DNA from: Galdieria partita
Taxonomy: Eukaryota; Rhodophyta; Bangiophyceae; Galdieriales; Galdieriaceae
DNA length: 64,000 nt
Direction of reading: 5' to 3'
Assembly (NCBI GenBank): GCA_025991245.1
Contig: BQMJ01000008.1
Coordinates: forward strand, 186,001 to 250,000
In this document: positions 31,363 to 44,107 of the stretch, piece by piece
Layout of the letters: each line of letters opens with the position of its first letter
How positions within the stretch are numbered: position 1 is the stretch's first letter
Notes under the pieces: model-generated
Seen by the model: only the letters and a program-made list of their open reading frames with translations
Databases searched by the model: none
What the model was told of the DNA's origin: nothing
Translations under genes and position numbers: made by a program

Positions 31363-32359
31363 ATGGAAAATAGCCAACTAGATTCAAACAACTCGGCAAA
31401 GCTAGACCAAGAAGCCTATAGAGAACAACCGATGCAACCTGCCGAAAGTCTAAAGAAGCAAACTGAAGAACAACAAGCAGAAGAAGGACAAACCTGCAAG
31501 TCCAGTTATCGTGTTCTAGACTGGTCTGAAGAAAGTTTGGAATCGGACTCTACCGAGCCTCACGTATTTGAGACTGAAAGAGCCTTAGCAGCTCTCACAA
31601 TTTCCAACAAAAGTGCAGGCACCAAGTTGAACTTGAAGGGAGATGAGCGGAGCGAACGGCGCACAAGCTCCGTTGCAGAACCAAAAAGTTCCCTGACTTC
31701 ACTACGATTGAAAGGTCCAGAAGACAGTAGTAAGGTAGATAAAGAGTCTGAGGAAGTTAAGGAGGGCATCAAACCCCCTTTAATAGGTTTGAAGTCGAAA
31801 ACCACAACAGCTTCTGTGGGAAGAGTGAAGGAAGCGTTTGCACCGAAACGAACAACAGCCCGAACTGTTGAGACTAGCGCTTGGAAGGAGGAATGGTTTT
31901 CTAAAGGCATTAAAGCTTTTGAAATTTCTTGTAGAAGTTCAGAGACAAAACTTTGTGAAGTGAAGGACATTCTTCGTCTGCCTGGATTATTATTCGTTGA
32001 TATCGATAAGGATACCTTTATTGCAGCGTATCGGTCCGTAGAAAAGGGTTAGTATTGAAACCTGAGATTGTTACCTTTGTAAACTAATTTACTGCAGCAC
32101 AACGTAGTATTACACGACTCTCGACATCCTTGGCTTTAACGGTTACTCCCATCGTAGAAGCAGGTGAAAAATCACAGAAAATATACCTTGGTAAGAGCAT
32201 TTTTGATTAGGATGCGAGTTTTGGTATGACTTTCGTGTTCTAGAGAAATGTCCTCCTTCCAATCGACCAGCCAAAACAACTGCAGTGGCGGAAAGACTGA
32301 TCCTCCGGTCGCTTGGTTTCCCAACGGCAACAACAAGTCGTACGAAGGTTGAACGTTAA
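31363..32359 (+). CDS. Disordered protein with R3HCC1-like C-terminus
   Basis: Three exons (31363-32047, 32098-32190, 32244-32359; introns 50 and 53 nt) give 297 aa. Residues 1-180 are low-complexity, rich in Glu, Ser, Lys and Gln. From about 185 an RRM-like pattern appears: KGIKAFEISCRSSETKL, VKDILRLPGLLFVDIDKD, TFIAAYRSVEKAQRSI, then RPAKTTAVAERLILRSLGFP. This resembles the C-terminus of R3HCC1/R3HCC1L proteins (an RRM-like fold followed by xRPxTxxxVAxRLIxxxLG), which are exon-junction-complex associated in animals. The similarity is remembered, not measured, so the family is tentative while the gene structure is good. Confidence 0.55.
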
Positions 32360-32551
32360 TATAGGCAGTCTCCAAAGGAAGGATAGACTATACGAATGTA
32401 ACGGATATTTTTCATTAATTGAACAAGTTAGTACAACAGCTGTTCTCCTATAACTTAACCTGACAAAGTAAGATCTGCTTGAAAGTTCCAGGAGAAATTG
32501 TCTATCGAAAGCAAACAGTCAATATAGAGAAGTTAAGTCATTCGAAACCTT

Positions 32552-34331
32552 CTAAGTTGCTTGACCATTCAACTCGGTTTCTAACAGACAGTCAAAGCAG
32601 CCTGTCATCCTTCTACGTATGCTTTCTCCTTTTGGTATATCAAAAAGCTTCAAAATGTTGTTTTCAGTGGAGATGATGCGATGAGCTCTCAGAAATTCGT
32701 ACAAGATAACTTGAAACTGAGCGTAGCCAACATGGCACATGAGGTCTCGTTCCAATTCAAGGGGATCTTCAACTCTCCATTTGTTTTCCTTACTTGTACG
32801 TTTCATAAGTAGAGAATTTTGGCTTACAAATATGACAGTGTCATTAGAAATTTCATAAGCAAAATACCTAAAGAATTGTTCTAAAAGTTGTGTCAACGTA
32901 TCTTCACATGAAATATTCGTTGTTTTCTTCCGATTATGGTATTCCAAAATCCAATCAACCTGATTTCTTCTCGACAAGTCTTCAGGAACAGAAATAACGG
33001 GTAATATTTTTTTGACTCTTTGAAGGAACCACAGACACATTAAAACCCAACAATAAGAACTTGGATAGTGTCGTGTAGCACCGACTATTCGCCGTGCAGA
33101 CACCCATTCTTTCACTAGCCACACAAAGTCTTTCAGTTGTTCATTCATATCTAGATATTGCCGAATAAGCTTTGAATTTACTATGCCCAATTTGGAACCC
33201 CATGAGATCTCGAGAAATGTAAGCAAGACTGCTATACATTGAGAATATACTTACATCTCCTTTCAAACCAGAAGAGTGATCAAGAAATTTGACAATAGGA
33301 ACTTTAGCATTGCTAATAAGAAATACAGAGAACAATTCTGTACTCCGAAGTATTCTCGCCAAGGCACGGAGATACTTAACAGGCTTGGATTCCTTGAAGT
33401 CATCGTTTGGAAGAACAACGAAATCAACATCCGAAGCTGATTTCCACAAGCCCGTTACTGCTGATCCAAAAATTTCCAAACTACAATCCGGATATTGCTT
33501 CTGTATCAGTTTCTGAAGTCGTCTTTTCAGTATTGCGATAGAATTTAGGTCACTCTTAGTTGGCTGTCTTGTAGCAATTAAACTTCTCAAACTGGAATCT
33601 AACGTACATTCATCATGCTTATTTCGGCCAGAGTAGAAATCAGTTTCAACGTTCTTTACAAAGTCAGCAAAAATTTTGAAAACAGCTCTTGCATATACTT
33701 CTCGCTTCCCTGTCTTCAAACTCTTACAAGGAGATGCTTCAATACTGTAGCCTGACAAGAGCAAAGAGCACTGCCAAAGAGAACTTCCATCTGAAGCTCT
33801 AGTTCTGACAAACTTGGGTATGTCTAAAAGTTGTTCTTGTTCTCTGCGATATTTCAACATCAAGTCAAGCTGTTCCTTAGAACTTCTTTCGTTCTTCGTG
33901 ACCTCCAATATGTCTTTACGAATAAAGCTAAAAATAGAAATAAAGAAAGCTCTGTATTCTGCTCTCCCAAGAAAATCGTGAGACTTTTTCAACTCCTGCT
34001 TTACTTGTGGAAACTTGTTCTCAATAGCTTCGAACACTTCAACTGGAATGGAAGAAACTTGATGAGAATGTTGATCTAAAATAGTACCCAAGTTTTTGAA
34101 AGAAAACAACTCAGGCCTCCATGCTACACATTGCAGATATATCGAAAGAGGGTTTGATTGAGTTGCAATCTGTCTCTCTTGCGAATCCGTGTCTTGTCCA
34201 CAAATTGAAGGATTCGGATCAAACGAATGATAACAACGACGAATCCATAAACTACAGTTCGAGCAACCCAATACGATACGAGCTCCAAATAACTCGAGTT
34301 GCTTGTGGAATATCCGAGAAGACTTGAACAT
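32552..34331 (-). CDS. Non-canonical poly(A)/U polymerase (terminal nucleotidyltransferase)
   Basis: Adds nontemplated nucleotides to RNA 3' ends (TUTase/GLD-2 class). Exons 34331-33255 and 33208-32552 (46-nt intron) give 577 aa. The catalytic motif is FGSAVTGLWKSASDVDFVVL (about 288-307), with GS and DxD; the third Asp is in KGDISWG, spliced exactly at the intron (D359). The helical PAP-associated region has LGIVNSKLIRQYLD, VKEWVSARRI and SSYCWVLMCLWFLQ. The 240-residue N-terminus is unassigned and starts with a basic, hydrophobic stretch that could target an organelle. UTP versus ATP preference cannot be read from the sequence. Confidence 0.87.
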
Positions 34332-34556
34332 GCCCCAAACAATTATTTAAAAAGGCCGATTTCTTTTAATTAACAGTATTAGCATCAATTGCTGCATAGT
34401 AAAAGCAGCAAACATTTTCTGTCATTTACGATCCTGAATCAGTTTACTATTTGCATTGCACTCTGAATATTATGTACACTCAACATGGCATTCCAAAACT
34501 GTCTCAATGCAAGAACGTCCATTGACGTACTCCAGAACAGTCTACATCTTCTTCTA

Positions 34557-37361
34557 TTAGAATTCCATGTTACGTTTCCAAAAATTGAAGTCATTGTATT
34601 CATCTTCATGTAAAACTTCTTCCTTTTCTTTTGCCCCATGAACTGATGAAATATCAACAAATATTTCATCCACAAATTGTTGCAAGCTTCGATAACTTCC
34701 AACGGTTTCATAAACATAATTACAAATTTGAAGCTCCCCTTTCCAATTGATGAGAAAGATACGGTTGCTGTGAATACCGACAGCTCGATAACTTATAAGA
34801 TCGGTGTATCTGTTACCAAAGCCAGCGTAGAAAGCATTGTACGAATCAGGAAACAACTCTTTTACATTTCGTAATGCCGCAATCTTAAATTCCTGTGGCC
34901 TCTTGCGTATAACTTCACGAGCGAGAGACTCTACCAATCGGTCTGGACTCATTACAACAGGACCTTCAGGAAGAGTATACTTTGAATCTTGATACAATGA
35001 TTGGATATAAGCTCTCGTGCTGCTTGCCTGTCCGATAGCACGACTGGTTAAATATAGCATCTTGTACCCATTTCTCGCAATCAACGTATAGAGCTTCGCT
35101 ATGCCTTCATGACTCCAATCTTTGCCAACTCTTGGCAAAAGATGGCCCAACACATCACTTCTAGTAATCGTACCATCAACATCTGAAACTACAATCTTCG
35201 AATCATATGACCACAGAAATATTCTCGATGACAATTCTTGTACCCCCTGTAAAGTCGAGTTTACAATAAACCTCACAACATTCATTCCACGTCTTAATGG
35301 AAGCTTTGTCAATTCTTCCTTACTTGGACGTCGTGTTTTGATAAGAAACTTCTTTCCTTGGGTCTCCCTAGTGCTCATCATTGAATTTTCCATACTTTTA
35401 TCTCCACTTTCTGAAACACTAGAGTGCGCAGAATCTCTTTCAACCATAGCAATCATGTCATCAGTTATAAGTGGTTCACCACTGACATTTCCATCTGAAG
35501 ATCGAAACCCAAACCATGAGAATCTCTTTCTTCCATGTTCCTCTTTGTTATCTGGTTTCTTTTTATGAGACGGATTACTACTTGCAGTATCCAGGGGTGC
35601 TGCAAAAGCTAATATACTAACTATTAGTGGACCCGCTTCTTTCCATTTCATTAATTTACCACCAACTCTTATCAACAAATGTGGATGAGACAAAACAGAA
35701 GGATCCGAAGAAAACTGATTATATCCGATTCGGTTGTGTTCAAAAATCTTCATTTTCACATCTTCCGGCATTTCTTGACGAATCAAATGACCGCAAAGCG
35801 ATAATGCAATCGGATAATCCTCATCCGCGACATTAATATCCTTTGGCTGGCTCGGTTCTATAAACTTGTGACTCTTCACAAAATCCTCTTTATGGCTTTG
35901 GTCACACTTCCAATTATCTCGCTTGTAACATGCAAAAGTAGAACCACTGGTTTCTTTATCGTCTTTGCCAAAACTTTCGAGCCTTTTTGATATAAGTGTT
36001 TGATTAATTAGCTTTGTTGTGTTTCCATCATTTGGTGAAAGTTCGTCTGAGACTTTTGAAATGTAACCACTGCAATACGGCGAAGAGTTCAACCTAAACT
36101 CTTTCGTCCTGTGGTCTGAATGTTGCGCGGCAAACCATTCATCTACTTCAGTTTCTGAACTTGAGCACGTTGAAAAAGCATCCACAGTTGCCTGCTCCTT
36201 CTTCTGTGAAATATTGCACGAAACAGGTTCTTTCCGGTTCTCATTGCAACGATCTTCTGAAATCATTTTATATGAAATTTCTGAAGGTTGATCCGAATGC
36301 TTCCTTTCCAAAGCAAACTTTGTATTGTATGTAGAATCATTTAGGTCGTCAAAAGTCAAATAAGAATAGTAATCGGAGGAATCCAACTTTTCCTCGTTGG
36401 TTGAACTTGCCAGTTGCGAACGAACACTAGAGTTACTTTCTTGTACATTAGTCTGTAGAATATTTGCCTTTCCATCTTGGTGAAGTTCCTTTCGAGTAGT
36501 AAAACGCCTCAAAAAAGAATCCATCCATGACGTGGGTGAAGAAGCTACCGAAGAGGAAGAAGTAGGCAAGTTATTGGAAGCAATACTAATACTTTCAGAG
36601 TTCTGTACAGGCAACGACGGAGCGTGTTCCTCTTCATTAACAACAGTCACGTCTTTTCCATTACTACGAAGAAACAAGGAACTGTCGAAGCTCTCTCCAA
36701 TACCTCTTCCATATAGGTTTGTGAGCTTTGCAGTAAGTTTCTTGTTCTTCAATCCTAAAGTCAAATCATCTTGAGAGCCGCGTTTGCAAGATTTGAGAGT
36801 ACAATTCGCCTCTTGCACTCCATTGGCGTTTCGGAAACTTACATCGAACTCCGAGTCGGATAAATAAGACGGCAATTCTTTCCCTTTTAGTAACGTGAGT
36901 TTGGCAAGATTTCACTCGATACTTCACCCACCTTCAATAGGGTAAAGATCCGAATTAGCGCGATTATTTGAGTTGCTCGTTTCCTCCAGTTTCCTACTCA
37001 GCAACTCTGGCGAGACAGAACTGGAAACGGGATGCTTTGTAGGCGAACTCGGTTCCGAGGCAGGGGAAGGAACAAGGTCAGGAGGAGGAGGCTGGTCAGT
37101 TTCAGCAAGAAAGTATGCTTCACCTGCAGTGTCTAAAGTCAAAAATATTTCACACGGCTCGTCATTGATAGTGACGCTGACTACTTTTTCACGTGACTTG
37201 AGGAGTCTTAGTTTTCCGAACCTCACATTCCACGGAATACTTCTCCGAACTCCATCTTCTCCCTCCACAATTATTATGTCAGCAGCTCCACTAAGAGTGG
37301 CAGAGTTGAATTCCAAAGCGTTGGAGACCGCCGAAAAGAGACGTTCCACATAAGTAGTCAT
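34557..37361 (-). CDS. Lipin-type phosphatidate phosphatase (PAH)
   Basis: Mg-dependent dephosphorylation of phosphatidate to diacylglycerol at ER/nuclear membranes. Exons 37361-36932 and 36883-34557 (48-nt intron) give 918 aa. The N-LIP domain (1-110) has FSAVSNALEFNSATLSGAAD and IPWNVRFGKLRLL, then a polyproline stretch PPPPDLV. A long Ser-rich disordered middle holds probable phosphosites and a basic run. C-LIP holds the HAD nucleophile motif SDVDGTITRSD (DxDGT, about residue 710), followed by GYKMLYLTSRAIGQASSTR and GFGNRYTDLISYRAVGI. All catalytic residues are present. Divergent from the ARP4 gene over 257 bp. Confidence 0.95.
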
Positions 37362-37618
37362 TCACCAATGAGACAATCACCAAAAGCTTCAAAGAAGTCT
37401 TCGATGGGAAATGAAGAAAAGCTTTCTATTTGACGTTAAAGAGTTACAGTTGGATCTTTCTGGTTGTTCTGAAACAATAGAGATAATTAGAAGTTTTTAT
37501 TATGAATGCATGAACTTTGAAACTTTGATTGGTATAATTCTCATCCATTTTGTTTTGCAGCATAAGAGCGCGAGCTAAGAGTTTATGCGTTTCTTGTTAG
37601 TAGATTCTGAGAAAGAAC
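37362..37618. promoter_or_regulatory. Divergent promoter region, lipin / ARP4
   Basis: 257 bp between opposed start codons. A+T-rich with no motif I can name. Confidence 0.35.
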
Positions 37619-39069
37619 ATGTTTCAACCCTCAAACGTCGTACCTTCAGTTGTTTTTGATTTTGGAACGCATACAACGAAAGCAGTTAGTATAGAACTTT
37701 GTCTTTTGGAGGGTTACAAATGACTATTGCTTAGGGTTACGGTGGTGAATGCCTTCCGAGGTTTCTGTGTTGTTCATCAGTTGGTATACAAGAAAGTGAG
37801 TTGATTTATTTAGTTGTTGCTTCGATTCGGTTACACACTATTCCCTGTGTTAGTACCACCACAAAATGAAGCAGTCACTAGAAAAGCTTGTGATTTTATT
37901 GTTAGTGAACGTAATTTACTTCGGAGAGTCGAAGGTACAGAGATTGTTTCACCGTTTGATGAAAATGGAGTGGTAGAGAACTGGGAAGCAATGGAGGCCA
38001 TCATTTCATATTCTTCAAGTCAAATCAGTGCGGACTTAAGCGTCAACTCAGTTATGGTGGTTGAGCCCTCTCAGAATCCGAAAAGAGAACGTGAAAAGTT
38101 GGTTGAACTTCTTTTTGAGAAGTTTGATGTGCCTTCGGTGTACCTTTTGCGAAGTGCTGTCGCAACTTGTTTTGCAAGTGGACGTTACACAGGTTGTGCT
38201 GTAGAGTTGGGCGCAAAAGCAACAGATATAACTCCGGTTTTTGAAGTAAGCTGACAAGATTATGTTCCCGTTTTAAAACACTTAAATGGATGATAGGGTG
38301 CAATTCTAGGAAAGAAGAGTAGTCGATTCGGCGTTGGAGGAGATCAACTTACTCATTATGTTTTACGTCAAGTTCAGGAGAAAGGTTTAGAACTCAATCC
38401 ATTTTTTACTTTTCGAAAACGACTTCATGAAGAAGAATCTGTTGAAGGAAATGTCGCAAAGAGAGAGTTTGAAAGAGTACAATTTTCGAATTTACGTGAA
38501 AGCTATTTATGGTTTTGGAAGAAGAGACTTGCTGAAGATATAAAGGTCGCACTCTGTCGTGTGAATGATCAACCGGATATCGACTTGAACTCCATTCAGA
38601 TTCCTTTTATTTCATATGAGTTACCTGATGGAACAGTTGTTGAAATGGGAAAGGAGAAATATGAAGCAGCGGATTGTCTCCTAGATCCTTCAAAAGTTGA
38701 GTCACCATCCAAGTCGCTTGTAGATGAAATTGTAAATGTTATCGAAAGTTGTGATTCGAATCTTCATCGAGAATTATTTTCATCCATTTGCCTCTCAGGT
38801 GGTACATCCAATCTGACAGGTAATATCGTTTGCTATTGTGTGAATTTTCTCATTTGTGCTTAGGTCTTTTGGATTATTTAACATTAGCACTTAGTAGACG
38901 TATGCATAAGGTAAAGTTGCTTGGATCCAATTTAGAGGCAGAAAGGCGTTTTGCTGCATGGACTGGTGGTTCGATGTTGGCCACGTTTGGAGAGTTCCAG
39001 AAAATGTGGCTGTCAAAAGCTGAGTACGAAGAGAACGGAAAGACTTTTATTCATAAGAAATGCCCTTAG
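37619..39069 (+). CDS. ARP4: Actin-related protein 4 (BAF53/ACTL6-like)
   Basis: Nuclear actin-related protein shared by SWI/SNF, INO80/SWR1 and NuA4 complexes. Five exons (37619-37684, 37735-37795, 37854-38245, 38297-38819, 38864-39069; introns 50, 58, 51 and 44 nt), 415 aa. The actin-fold start is VVFDFGTHTTKAGYGGE across intron 1; EIVSPFDENGVVENWEAME, VPSVYLLRSAVATCFASGR and the phosphate-2 region GCAVELGAKATDITPVFEG follow; the C-terminus ERRFAAWTGGSMLATFGEF, QMWLSKAEYEE-like and HKKCP is ARP4-typical. An extended open reading of the third exon's 5' side is a read-through of intron 2; the spliced form restores VGIQEIPPQNEAVTRKA. Confidence 0.9.
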
Positions 39070-39280
39070 AAATAAAGAATAATCGACGAATACTCGTGAA
39101 GACAAATGTTTTGTGCTTTTCGACCAGACATTTGACTTTGTGTTATTTTAAATCTTCTCGAGTTTGCTTCTTTCTCTTAAATTTTAAAGTTTTATTGAGA
39201 ACTCGTTTCTCATAAAGGCGATTGTGTGCAACTTGAAAGGCCGTGAGATTCCACGGCGATTTTGTCTCTTCTTTTGTTTC

Positions 39281-42099
39281 ATGATGGAGAAATACTCGTG
39301 TTATAAATATTTTTTCATCTTTATTTGTATTCGTCAAGTAGTTGTTTTTGTTCAGGGTATTTCTCACTGTAGTGTCGAAGATGCAACAACAGATCCCCAG
39401 CAGTACCCCAAGGCGGAAGCTCTTCCTGGTATGCAGATTTCCAACTGGAAAAACATGAGTAAGTTATTTATTTCTTCGTCTTCTTCTTCGTTGATAATAG
39501 AGTTGTAGTTCTTACTTGGGCGTCAACCACGGACTGCCGAAATGGTCCCATTGCACGTGTAGCAGGACCAAATAGTTGGAGAATAAGTGGTTTGTGTGTA
39601 CTTTTAAGTATCTTTACAGTCCTCGAACAGAAAATCTTGTTTAGATGATTGGTCACAGACTCTTATCAACTTTGACACCTTTGCAGTTCGATATGGATCT
39701 TCTTTAGATACTTTGAATCACTCTCTAATAGATCCGAAGCTCTGGAAGGTAGCACAGCTTTGTTTCTTCGCATTTCTAACTATATGTACAAAAGGGTTCA
39801 GAGGCAGTTGGAAAAGCAGGCATGTTGTGCTCAACAAGAGGAGAATTTTTGGCTACCTATGATATGTATGATACTGAACAATTGCCGTTTCTAGTCACCA
39901 CGAGTTTCTTTTTACCTGTTGGAGAACAATTTTATTTGAAGAAAATAACTGTTACCAATCAAAGCCCTTCCAGAATATGTCTTAAACTGCTAAGCATTTT
40001 GGAGAATGGCTTAAAGGGCAGTGATTTTGGTCCCCTAAGCTGTCCTGTGCAAGCAAAACAATCAAATGGTTTGTATGTATATAGCTTGTAGAGGAATGTC
40101 GTTCATGTATCTTTATAGACAGCACATATTTTCATATCGATATGGCGAAGTGTGGATCGTTTCATATTGGCGGTGGCGAGTTTTTGGAAAGCAGTAAGTT
40201 TGAGTGTTCTTTTGTGTATAAAGTTGAATCATTTTCTCTGGAAGAGAGCTTTAGAACGTCCACTCAGGTTGGACCAGCTACAGGAAGCAATTCTGCATTT
40301 TCTGTTTTTCAGTTGTATTCTGATGGAAATGGTGTGTCTTCCATTACGGAAGACGTTCATGTTCAGGCAGCTTCGGTGTTTCTATTAGAATTGAATGCAA
40401 ACGAGAGCAAAGAAGTGTACAGTTTTCGAGCTGCAGCAACGGATGAAAGGACTCTCTGGAATACTATGAAAAGGGCTTGTGAGAAGAGTGCACAAGAATG
40501 GATAGAATACACTGGAAAGTCGTATGAGAAATGGCTTCAGAGCGGCATCAGGCCGAATATTTGCTCTGAACCTGGACAAGGATTTAAGAACGGAAACGAC
40601 TGTTTGGATCCTGATGCAGAAGAATTGTTTACAAAGTCTCTCATACTCTTGAAGAACAGTCAAAATCCAACTTTGGGTTTATTCGCCTCTAGTTTTCATA
40701 CATTATATGGCTGGAAGGTGTGTTAGACATTGATAGTCTTCCTTCGCTCATAACCGTTAAAAAGGCCTGGATGCGAGATTGCAGCTTGCAAGCTATTATC
40801 TTGGGTGAAGCTGGTTACTTGGAAGAAGAACGCAAATTTCTAGAGGTATTCTATTTTGCTATATTTTCGCATTTTCTAAATAGCTTTCAGTGGGCCAGCT
40901 ATGCAGAATTGCGCTCAGAATGGAGTGGTGGAGGTTTTCACAGCACGTATAGTTCATGGACAGGTGACGTTCATGATTTTGTGGAACCACAATACGATGC
41001 ATCGGCTTTGTACTTGTTAGCTTTGTCGCATTACAGTATCAAATCAAATGATTATAGTTTGTGGTATGGAGAAAACAAAAATTCTAGAGCAGATATTATT
41101 GAACAGCTGCTTCTTCGGAGAGATTACGAAAAGTTGTGGGCACCAGATTTTTCAATTTGGGAGGAGTCTTCAGATCCCGTTACGGGAGAAAGGTTGCCAA
41201 GAAAGTATTATTCATTTACCCAGGTATGCTATTGAAGTTATTCTTATTGGTCTTTATATTCGGCATAGTCTACTGCATTTGGTGCTTTGATAGCTGCAGC
41301 GAAATGCAGACGAAAACAGAAAAATTTTCAACGGGCAGAACAGTTAGAGGAACGTGCTCGAGAACTAAGTGAAAGTTTGGAAAGAATATTTTGGCAAGAA
41401 GAAGACGGAAGTTATCTTCGCAGTATCGAAGATGGTTCACGTACATGGTTACCAGATCCTTATGCTGCAGATAGTCGTGTAGACAGTTCGAGTTTGGGTT
41501 TACTTCTTTTTGATGTTGTAAAGAATGAAAGTCGCCGGATAGAACATTTACGCGCAGTCCAGTCGGTTAGTGAAACATATGTTGTCCAATATTAATCCAG
41601 TAACTCTTGTGGACTCATTTAGAAGCTCAGCCGTCGTCTGTGGGGAATTGCCCGATATGATGACGATCATTATTTCTATGACGGCATCTTTTCGCCTTGT
41701 GGCTGTGAGGCTCGGAATGCTTCACCACCGTGGGGCGTGACTACTATGTTCACAGCGATGAGTGAATGGACTCATGTTGCAAAAGATGCAAGTTTTGTAA
41801 CAAATGGCAAGTATCGAATTTCAAACGAGAATATTTATTTTATACGGTTCATTTAGTTTATGCCAGACTTCAGTGGATGGTTGAACACAGTGCTTATGGA
41901 ATGATGCCTGTCGGTGAGGCTAATGATGGTGTTACTGGATTGTTCGTTTCTGCATCGACACCTGACTTGTATGAATATGCCGGAATGGTACGTAAATATA
42001 TCTACAAGAGCTATTATCTAATTTCATGTCTAGTACATCTGGACTGTCTTATTCGTACAGGGAAAAGCTTGGTCAATGAGTCCATTTAGCTGGGAATGA
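39281..42099 (+). CDS. GH15-family glycoside hydrolase, secretory
   Basis: Inverting alpha-glucosidase/glucoamylase-like enzyme. Eleven exons: 39281-39458, 39509-39589, 39645-39748, 39795-40068, 40119-40676, 40727-40845, 40891-41223, 41269-41565, 41623-41806, 41857-41987, 42034-42099; 774 aa. Residues 3-26 form a hydrophobic signal peptide. An N-terminal beta-domain (about 30-340) resembles that of bacterial glucodextranase-type GH15. The alpha/alpha barrel has KKAWMRDCSLQAIILGEAGY, DFSIWEESSD with the first catalytic Glu (about 529) followed by YSFTQSTAFGALIAAAKC, and PPWGVTTMFTAM...MMPVGEANDG with the second Glu (about 731). Substrate (starch, glycogen or trehalose) is undetermined. One intron (41807-41856) uses GC-AG; two (40846-40890, 41224-41268) are 45 nt. 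Confidence 0.82.
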
Positions 42100-42291
42100 A
42101 ATGGTTAGCTCTCAAATGTCGTCAAGCATGGATTCCTGCTTACCTTGTGAAACAATTTGTCGATCTGACAACTGCCATCAATTTCCATTCTGGCAGGAAA
42201 AGGGTTTCAGAACATACTTGTCAGTTACAGTAATAGGTGCATACCTAATTGGAAATTAAACGAAATAAAGGAGTGTTTCTGAAACGGAAGC

Positions 42292-44107
42292 TTACCCAAT
42301 GGAACCTATATCATTCTTTCTATATTCTGATGAGAAGAATCTCCACAAGTATTTGACAGAATTTTGAAGAGGTAAATCATTATCTTGGGCCGAAGAACCC
42401 TTTTTAATGAACTTCCTCGAGTCTGATACCCCACTTTCAACAATAGTTGGATTAGTCATTTCTTCCGTATAATCCAACCACAAAACAATGGCTGTTGTGT
42501 CATCCACCACTTCATCTTCTTTGCGCCAACGTCTTACTGCTTCTTCAACAACCATTTCAGCAGCCAGCTGAGCACTACATTTGTCTCTAAGTTTACCTAT
42601 CCAGTTAACAACTTCTCTGGAAGACATAAACTCCCAAACCCCATCTGATGCCAAAATACAAAATCTACAAAACTTTAAAGGCCACCTATTCCAAAAGAAA
42701 AAGAGAATATCTACCTGTCTGAACTGGTCAATCTAACACAAGTCACTTCTGGTTCTGAAACAACTCCGACACTTTCTACTATCAGATCTCCAAAAGAACG
42801 AGTCATAGCTAAACCAGGAAGCCAATCTTCAGCCAACCAGACTCGTAAAGGTCCCGCTCCATTATCCCAATATTCTATACGACCTCCAGAACGTTGTATT
42901 CTATCCGCTTCGTCCATTCTAGAAGGCTGAAGACCTTATGAATATAAGTGTTAACGAAAAATTCCCAACTTACTTTGTGATCATAAGTCATATCAATCGA
43001 TAAATAATTGTACTTTCTCGGTAGCTTCTGTCGACCTATTATACACCTGGAATCTCCAACATTGCAACAAAACAGGAATGCACCCTTAAACCAAGCGACG
43101 ACAGCTGTTGTTCCACTCATTGAAATATCTACTTTATCGTTCAATGACACAAGCATTCTTGAACAATTAAAAAAACCGGAATGGATCGAACGAACAAGAT
43201 TGAAAAATGAAATTGACTCGAGCAGTTCAGAATACGCACAAGATAAAACTTCATCAGTTGCAGTGAAATGTTCTGTCTTCTGATAAGAATCTTCTTGATA
43301 ACTACACAACTGAGTCTCATCTTGCAAAATCTTCAAACTCTCTTTAATTTGAACAGGTAGCTGATCTCGAACAAACTGAACAATTTCAGGACAGAAAGAA
43401 ATGCCAAGGAAACTTACCTCTGCAACAACTCTTCCATTGGCACCATGTCCATCAAAAACGGCAAAAAAGGCTTCATCTTGTCTGTTGTTAAAGGGAACTT
43501 CGATATAAAACGAGTCCTTTAGAAATGTCACTTTGTAACGTCCTCTATCGATTCAAGTTCTCACCTGATTCTCCTTTCTCTGTTGTTCTCCGCTCCTTAT
43601 CTCTCTTACAGGTTCCCAACCTGCCAAAGAACAAGCTCCATAACTGATCTGCAATTTGCAACCACTTCCGAGAGTTGTGTTGTGGGTTCTATTCGACGTA
43701 TTGCCAAAAGCACCAGAGCTCGAAACTGATTCGTCATAAAATTTGCTTTGCGTAGTAGACTCGTTTAAAGATAGACGGGATTCTTCTCGGGTAGCTTTTG
43801 GAACTCTCCGACTCTTGGTTGCTTCCCCTACTCTCGATAATGAAGAAGGCACAGTTTTAAGTTTCTCAAGATCCCTTTCAAAGTGTGGCGGAATCTTGGA
43901 AGACTTTGCTTCCTTCAATGAAGACAGCTGTTCACCTTGAATGTCAAGTGATAGTCTCAACCTTTGCCTGCGCAGTTCTTCCAAAGTTGCAGTGTTCTGC
44001 CCCTCACTCGATTCAACAGCTTCCCTTTGCTCAGAAGTTTCTGTGGCGCGATTTATTGTACTGTTTGTTTCTTCTTGACACTCTCCTTTTGCACAGTGGT
44101 TACCCAT
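42292..44107 (-). CDS. PP2C-type Ser/Thr phosphatase, N-myristoylated
   Basis: Metal-dependent protein phosphatase. Five exons (44107-43565, 43516-43418, 43375-42974, 42926-42715, 42664-42292; introns 48, 42, 47 and 50 nt), 542 aa. MGNHCAKG has Gly2 and Cys for myristoylation and palmitoylation, so it is membrane-tethered. A 180-residue Ser/Arg-rich regulatory region precedes the catalytic core: KENQDSFYIEVP, AVFDGHGANG (metal Asp), SGTTAVVAWFKGAFLFCCNV, GDSRCIIG, DHKPSRMDEADRIQRSGG, LAMTRSFGD, CILASDGVWEFMSSREVV and DDTTAIVLWLD. All metal-binding Asp appear intact. The second intron is 42 nt, stop-free and divisible by three, so retention would insert 14 residues after GRVVAE. Confidence 0.92.
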
